From contig JBAIZL010000425.1 of assembly GCA_036971475.1 (NCBI GenBank), positions 1,654,501 through 1,718,500 of the forward strand: a stretch of DNA of 64,000 nucleotides, in the 5' to 3' direction. Position numbers and translations under genes: made by a program. Shown one piece after another: positions 57,963-64,000 of this stretch. The DNA is from Prosapia bicincta (lineage: Eukaryota > Arthropoda > Insecta > Hemiptera > Cercopidae). The first letter of the stretch is position 1; the number at the start of each line of letters is the position of its first letter. The notes beneath the pieces were generated by a model. That model was not told the DNA's origin. It did no database searches and saw only the letters and a program-made list of their open reading frames with translations.

Positions 57963-59375
57963 TAAACATTCCGGATTAAGTGTATCTTTGTTGAACATAT
58001 AATTCTATTGGAATGGATATGTTTAATACACTTTCTGATAAGGATTGCAGGGATTTCTTCAAGACGTGATAGAACGAAGAAGTTGTCCACTTACCAGTGT
58101 ATTAGAGCTTCGTGTTTCTTCCTTAGACAGGTCTTTGTTCATTTTATCTTCCTTTATCTTCTTTCTAAGGAAGGAATTAACAAGGGTACAATTAACTAAA
58201 CAAATTTACTCTAAATTTTATTTTAAAAAAATATGTTTTTAAATTTCAATAATTTGTATTATTAAATTTATTTAATTAATAATAAATATTTATTATTATT
58301 TTATTAGGAAATTTATCTTATTTAAAGCTTTATTTCAACCATTGATTCTCCCTATGGTGACGTAATCAAGTCGCTATATTTCAAGCATTGCACTCCTAAC
58401 TCGTGGGTACAAGCCTGTCCTCACTTTAAACAAATCATCATATATAATTCTTCTCATTGACATTCAACAATAGGTAACTCGACCTTTCCTCACAAGATAT
58501 TTGTTTTTACATTGACGTTTGTTTCAAATACTTTAATTTTCTATTGACAAATATCTGGCCAAGCAAGCCGAGCTCAGATTGCCAGCGTAATTCCCGCTTA
58601 GTGAGTTTCATTACGAAACCGACGTCACAGATAAAACCCGCTACTACATACTCTGCCTGAGCCTATATGGTAGAAACAATGCCGCCTTGTCGGGTTTAGC
58701 AGATTTTAATCTCATTATTCATGGAATATTTAATCAACTGCAAGTTGTGTTTGCGTAAACGAAAAATGTCTTCTTCATATAATATCACTCGTCCTTCCCA
58801 AATTTATGTACATCTTTCGTTCACTTTGTTACTTCAAGAGAGTAAATCGTGTGTTAATTATAATATAATAATACATTATCTGTATATATATATATATATA
58901 TATGCATTTATACATACATTATATTTCTTAAATTGTTATGATCCATCGCTAAACTAAACTCAGTAAGTAAAGACCTGTGTTTTTGCTAGTCATAGCCAAA
59001 ACTAGAAATGACAGTCATAGCTAAAACTAGAGAGAAAATTCATTCCACATTAGTAAATTGTTTATGAATTTTTAATAAAATTCATAAACTTATTTACATA
59101 AGAATAAGTTTATACATATAATAAGAGTTACTGAAACGTCGAATCTAATCGCATTTATCAACGGTTGCTATTAGCAACATACTCGTATGTTTTTGTGGTA
59201 AGGACCTTTCTTCGTAAAGGTTGAGACTCCGAAAACCAATAATGAAGAGATTTTCGTCCTATGCCTGTTAAATATATTGCATTATTGGAAATGTATTTGT
59301 TAAAAACCAATTGTTGCTAATTTGCCATTGTATATCAATAAATAATTGTACAATTTAGTGAAATATGACAGAAAG

Positions 59376-59376
<1 letters not shown>
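57963..59376. other. 1.4-kb spacer with one short (TA)n
   Basis: No coding signal. A (TA)n run of about 22 bp lies at 58882-58903. The part at 58555-58700 is less A+T-rich (AAGCAAGCCGAGCTCAGATT, CGACGTCACAG) and looks unique. Confidence 0.5.
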
Positions 59377-59430
<54 letters not shown>

Positions 59431-60818
59431 ATAACCTAAAGGTAATTTTCTTGTTTTACCTCTAGACTGTATTATAAATACCTTACCTATCTATAGCCAA
59501 ACTTCAGGGTTAAATAAATAATTAACAATCTTATAAATTTACCATATTTTTATTTATCTGATATTCAATTATTACAAATTATACCTTAAAATACATTATT
59601 ATGGTGCAGTGACAAGGGTTTATTGCTTAACTAATACTACAATTACTACATAGGTGGACTCTTGTGGCTTTAGGCTTTTAATACAATAAAGTTTAATAAA
59701 TGCAGTGTTCTTTCTCTCTGGTCGTAATTAGGGGATATTCGAAAAAGAAGAGAGTGTTGGAAAAATCTACATTGATTTTTATAAAGGCAGTGAATTTAAA
59801 TTGGATCTAAAGTTATTAATTTATAATTCTCTTGGCTGAATTTAATATAAGAAAGATTGTACTTATTGTTTGCGTTCCTGGAATTCACTGAAACCGTTGT
59901 TCGGTTAATTGCTTCACTGCACGTCTACAAAACAAATAGCTTATTTCCCTATTTTTTTAAATACCTGCCTGATCCATTACTCGTCACACTATTAGAATTT
60001 CTATACATAAATAACTAATAAATTATCTTTAGCAATTGCCTTTACCCTTCTAAAACATTTACGCTTTTAACAATTTCCTTAATTCTTCTACAAAAATTTA
60101 CCACTTTTAAATATTGCCTAAAACATTTACCCCCCCCCCTCAAATACGTCTGGACACTTCGAAGTTCCTCCCAAAAAATTAAAAGGGGTAAATTAATTTA
60201 GAAAAGGTTAGGAAAATGTAAAAGGAATTGTTAATTATTTATGTGTAGAAATTTAAATGTGAACGAGAAGGAATTAGGCAGATAGTAACGAAAATAGAGA
60301 AGTAAGTTAATTATTGTGTAAAAGTTCAGTGAAGCAGTTAACCAGCCAACGACTTCTGGAATTCCAAGAACGCAAATAATAAGTACAATCTTTCTTACAT
60401 TAAATTTAGGCAACATACATGTTTTCATTTGTAAACTCAGAACCAATTTAAATTCATAGCCTTTTTATAAATGAATGTTTTTTTTCACCACTTTTGACTT
60501 TGTAGAAAATCTTACAATAATGACCCAAGAGTAACAGAAATTTGCCACTGTAGTTATTAAACCTTATTGTATTTAAGTCAAGCCCCAAGAGACCACCTTT
60601 TTAGTAATTGTAGTATTAGTTAAATAATCAATCTTTGTCACTGCATCGTATTAATGTAATTTGGTATAATTTGTAATAATTAGATGGCAGATGAATAAAT
60701 GCAAGTGATGCTAAATATATATGATTGTTAATAATTTAGAAACTTGAAGGTGTGACTATAGAAAAGTAAGGTAGTTACGATATAATCTAAAGGTAAAACG
60801 TTTAAATAAATGTTAGGT

Positions 60819-60902
<84 letters not shown>
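59377..60902. repeat. 1.5-kb inverted repeat bounded by (TA)n arrays
   Basis: Left (TA)n 59377-59426 and right (TA)n 60821-60902 enclose two arms of about 640-690 bp (about 59427-60115 and 60178-60820) that are reverse complements at roughly 70-78% identity. Paired landmarks include TTATTACAAATTATACC (left) with GGTATAATTTGTAATAA (right), AACTAATACTACAATTACTA with its complement, and AAGAAAGATTGTACTTATT with AATAAGTACAATCTTTCTT. The loop of about 60 bp carries a C10 run (60130-60139). It has foldback or long-TIR-element architecture; no transposase lies inside. Confidence 0.88.
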
Positions 60903-60904
<2 letters not shown>

Positions 60905-61667
60905 CGTGTTTTACAAGCACGAAAGGCTATTAACAAAAATGATTTTATTTGTATAAATCTTTAAAAATGTAGATTAACTTAAAGTTGAAATTGTTACAAA
61001 ATTATGCTTTATAAATCCAACAGATGTACATTATGTTGGAGTAGAGACAACTGATCTCTTCTAAAGTACGCTACACACTAAGTAGTAATAATGGTACGCA
61101 ATTTCTCAACACACAAAGCTTGCATTAGAAAATTATACATAGGTCATCCTAATATTAGCTAAAGACTTACTCACACCTTTGAAATTAGCTGGTTTCCTTT
61201 TAACTTGTAAAGATGATGGAATGAATCTAAACTAATCTATAACAGAGGAAGAACCTAAAACATTTTTAAATTGTTGTGGTATTAGGCACACATGCCCTAT
61301 TTCATGAAGGTCAATAAAGTTGTCCAATCAAAGTTCAAAGTACACACTATCCTTTTGTGACGGGTCAATTTTACCGATATTTCTGCTCACAAATATTGCA
61401 AGGTATGTGGCGAGTCGAGCACACAGATTAGATTGAAATTTAAAGGATAATCCTTTACTTTTTTAAAGGATAAAACGCATATGACCGTCGACTTTGAGTT
61501 AAAGGAATCGGTTTGGGTTTCGGCTAATCGGGGTTTTCGGTCAGTACACAATGCGGAGAAAGGTTGAACTCGTTTCCTACATAAAGGGATTTTAGTAACT
61601 AAACATATTTATATGAGGAGCATAGAATTAGTTACTTTTGGAAAAACACTCTAGCTTTTCTGTCAAG
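60903..61667. other. Spacer before the satellite block
   Basis: No recognisable gene or element. Composition becomes less A+T-rich toward 61400-61560. Confidence 0.5.
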
Positions 61668-62634
61668 AAACCATAGGAATGGTGAATTAGTGGAGTTGTA
61701 CTTGGCTTCGGTCCAACTAGTAGACATTATTTTACATCAACAACCATCCATAGAACGGTGAACTAGTGGAGTTCTACCTGGCTTGGGTCTAACTAGCAGA
61801 TATTATTGTACATCAATAACCATCCATATGATCACTGAACTAGTGGATTTGTACTTGGCTTCGGTCCAACTAGCTGTCGTTATTGTACATCAACAACCAT
61901 CCATAGATCGGTGAACTAGTGGAGCTCTACTTGGCTTCGGTGTAACTAGCTGACATTATTGTAAATCAACAACCATACATAGGATAACCGAACTAGTGGA
62001 GTTGTACTTTGCTTCGGTCCAACTGGCCGATATTATTGTACATCAACAACCATCCGTAGGACCACTGAACTAGTGGATATGTACTTGGCTTCGGTCTAAC
62101 TAGCTGACATTAATGTACATCAACAACCTTCCATATATCGGTGAACTAGTGGAGTTTTACTTGGCTTCGGTCCAACTAGCTGACATTATTCTACATTAAC
62201 AACCATCCATACATCGGTGAAGTAGTGGAGTTCTACTTGACTTCGGTCCAACTAGTCGACATTATTGTACATCAACAACCATCCATAGATCGGTGAACTA
62301 ATGGAGTTCCACTTGACTTCGGTTTAACTAGCCGACATGATTATACATCAACAACCATCCATAGGATCACCGATGTAGTGGTGTTGTACTTGGCTTCGGT
62401 CCAACTAGCCGAACTATTGGAGTTGTACTTGGCTTCGGTCCAAATAACCGACATTATTGTAAATCAACATCCATCCATAGGATCACCAAACTAGTGGAGT
62501 TGTACTTGGCTTCGGTCCAACTAGGCGATACTATTGTACATCAACAACCATCCATAGGATCACCGAACTAGTGGAGTTGTATTGGGCTTCGGTCCAACTA
62601 GCCGACATTATTGTACATCAACAACCACCCATGT
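61668..62634 (+). repeat. Satellite A, 76-77-bp monomers, about 12 copies
   Basis: Head-to-tail monomers whose CATCCA landmark recurs at 61745, 61821, 61898, 61974 (CATACA), 62051, 62128 (variant), 62204, 62280, 62356, 62472, 62549 and 62626. All spacings are 76-77 bp except one of 116 bp, caused by a 40-bp internal duplication (62375-62445). The consensus includes GAACTAGTGGAGTTGTACTT, GGCTTCGGTCCAACTAGCC and ATTGTACATCAACAACCATC. CTAGTGGA and TCCAACTAG form a dyad inside each monomer. Confidence 0.97.
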
Positions 62635-62764
62635 AGAGATTGAACGTAACCCATCGTCTTCGTGAACTGGTGAATTTTCTATACACGAGTAGGTTTGAAG
62701 TTCGCTATCGTAGAAAAAATTTTCAAACTCCGTCTTATTTACATTAGCATAGTAATTACTATTT

Positions 62765-63585
62765 AGTGGACCTCCTGCCACCCCTACCTTGATGGCTACA
62801 GATTTTGCCTTGAGAGTGTCACCTAGATGGTAGCACGTCCTGCCTTAAAAGGGCCACCATGATTGGTGGATTTCCTGTTTTGCGAGTGGCCTTTAGATGG
62901 CACCTCTTCTTAACTCAAACGGCAACCTCAATAGATGCACATTCTGTTTCTTTTAAAAGAAAGTAGCAGCTAGATATAGAACCTCCTTATTTGATAGGGC
63001 CATCTCGATACTGCAGCTCCTGTCTTGAGAGTGGCACCTAGATTCCAGTACCTGCTGCCCTATTTGGGTTATCTTGAAGGCTGAAGATTCTGTCTTGAGA
63101 GTGGCACCTAGATGGTAGCTCCTCTCGCCTTAAGACTCTTGGATGGCAACACCCCCTGATTTACAAAAGCCACCTTAATAGATACAGCTTCTGTTTTGAA
63201 AGTAGCACCTAGATGCAGCACTTCCTGTTTTGAGTCAGTCACCTCGAAGGCTTGAAATTCTGTCTTTAAAATGGTACAAAAATGGCAGCACTTTCTGCTT
63301 TAAGAGTGCCACCTCGATGGGTCCACCCTCTGCCTTGAACGTGATACCTAGATTGCACCACCTCCCGCCTTGAGAGGACCACCTCGATGGTTGCACCACA
63401 TGTCTTAAGAGGGCCACTCCGATGCATGCACCTTCTGTCTTAAGAGTGGCACCTAGATAGCTGCAGAGTCTGTCGTGAGAATGTCACCTAGGTTCTAGAA
63501 CCTCCTGCCTTAAGAGGACCACCTCGATGGATTCACCTCTTATTTTAAGTGTGCAACCTAGATTCCAGTACCTTCTGCCTTAATT
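62765..63585 (+). repeat. Minisatellite B, ~35-bp half-units in ~70-bp pairs
   Basis: Degenerate alternation of a CCTGCCTTAAGAGGACCACC-type half-unit and a CTGTCTTGAGAGTGGCACCT half-unit, each about 35 bp and usually followed by AGATGG or CGATGG. Roughly 20-24 half-units. It is unrelated in sequence to satellite A, which flanks it on both sides. A 60-codon minus-strand frame here is a repeat artefact. Confidence 0.92.
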
Positions 63586-63745
63586 GGCGAACTAGTGGAG
63601 TTGTAGTTGGCTTCGGTCCAACTAGCCGACATTATTGTACATCAACAACCATCCATAGATCACCGAACTAGTGGAGTTCCACTTGGCTTCGGTCCAACTT
63701 GCCGACATTGTTGTACATGAACAACCATCCATAGGATCGGTGAAC
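63586..63745 (+). repeat. Satellite A, two further monomers
   Basis: CATCCA landmarks at 63650 and 63726, 76 bp apart. They are close in sequence to the better-conserved monomers at 62460-62630. The array stops abruptly within GAACTA, where the LINE begins. Confidence 0.95.
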
Positions 63746-64000
63746 TATTATTATTATTATTATTATTATTACTAAAACTCGGAGGGACCTTATCGGTGTA
63801 GAGCACTTAGCTGTAGCTTTTGTACTCTCTTCCTATCTCTACCACAGGTCTAGCTTAGTGGATACCTACCTCTTTGCAGAAATTAAGTACCCACCTGATG
63901 CAGAATCTTCTGATATCCTCTGGTGTACATACCTGCCAGCCAAACCACTTTCTCCTTGCCGCTCCCAAAGCAGGACACTCACAGAGTACGTGGATTGGGC
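63746..64000 (-). mobile_element. LINE 3' end with (TAA)n tail, minus strand, cut by the window
   Basis: Read on the minus strand, coding sequence ends at 63855, an untranslated region of about 80 bp follows, and a tail of about eight TAA units (63746-63771) abuts satellite A. A TAA tail is typical of I-type LINEs. The rest lies beyond 64000. Confidence 0.85.
63855..63998 (-). CDS. LINE ORF2 C-terminus (partial, 5' beyond window)
   Basis: The 47 visible codons read HVLCECPALGAARRKWFG, then PEDIRRFCIRW and LNFCKEVGIH, then a stop. The Cys-x-Cys/His finger end followed by an Arg/Lys-Trp-Phe-Gly segment is the usual C-terminus of I/R1-superfamily ORF2 after RNase H. It resembles the end of the 4110-5640 LINE more than that of the 19259 LINE. 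Whether the upstream part is intact cannot be seen. Confidence 0.75.
   Translation of the reverse strand, partial: PIHVLCECPALGAARRKWFGWQVCTPEDIRRFCIRWVLNFCKEVGIH

Noticed and set aside
61668..62634. CRISPR array
   Set aside because: Repeats are contiguous monomers without unique spacers, and the DNA is eukaryotic; it is a tandem satellite.
63235..63417. 60-codon minus-strand frame
   Set aside because: Lies wholly inside minisatellite B and simply reads its repeats.

Overview
The window looks like repeat-rich, A+T-rich nuclear DNA from an arthropod, most likely an insect. The evidence is long (TA)n microsatellites, a BEL/Pao LTR retrotransposon, I/R1/LOA-type LINEs with endonuclease-RT-RNase H, a TTAA-flanked piggyBac-like element and a pogo-like element. 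I recognise no intact host gene, no convincing functional tRNA or rRNA, and nothing bacterial. The only long intact reading frame is a retrotransposon ORF of 1,235 codons (19368-23075). The species cannot be named from what I can see. Identities are by-eye estimates.

Layout. (1) 8-7260 is one copy of a roughly 7-8 kb segmental duplication whose partner is 43458-51600. Both copies carry the same dead LINE (6530-7250 and 50060-51560). Only the left copy has a 5'-truncated LINE (4110-5640, 12-bp target duplication, empty site preserved at 48814-48825). Only the right copy has a foldback insert between (TA)n arrays (49426-49825). (2) 7954-9298 is an internally deleted piggyBac-like element. (3) 10-14.2 kb holds dispersed repeats, microsatellites and a long palindrome. 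(4) 15250-19245 plus 23099-23200 and 24168-28760 are diverged copies of another duplication. The first is split by a near-pristine LINE (19259-23085, 13-bp target duplication, empty site near 28636). The second contains internal tandem duplications. Several minus-strand frames stay open in two to five copies, so a decayed coding element or gene may underlie it. (5) 34646-41272 is a complete but inactivated BEL/Pao provirus with 399-bp LTRs and six visible lesions. (6) 51.6-64 kb has a pre-miRNA-like hairpin, a pogo-like element with TIRs and TA target duplication (55806-57378), a compact hairpin, a 1.5-kb inverted repeat bounded by (TA)n arrays, and an A-B-A satellite block broken by a minus-strand LINE 3' end.

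No genes work together as a pathway. The interest is in the layered history of duplications and insertions, which the sequence partly dates through empty sites, and in a recurring association between (TA)n arrays and inverted repeats.
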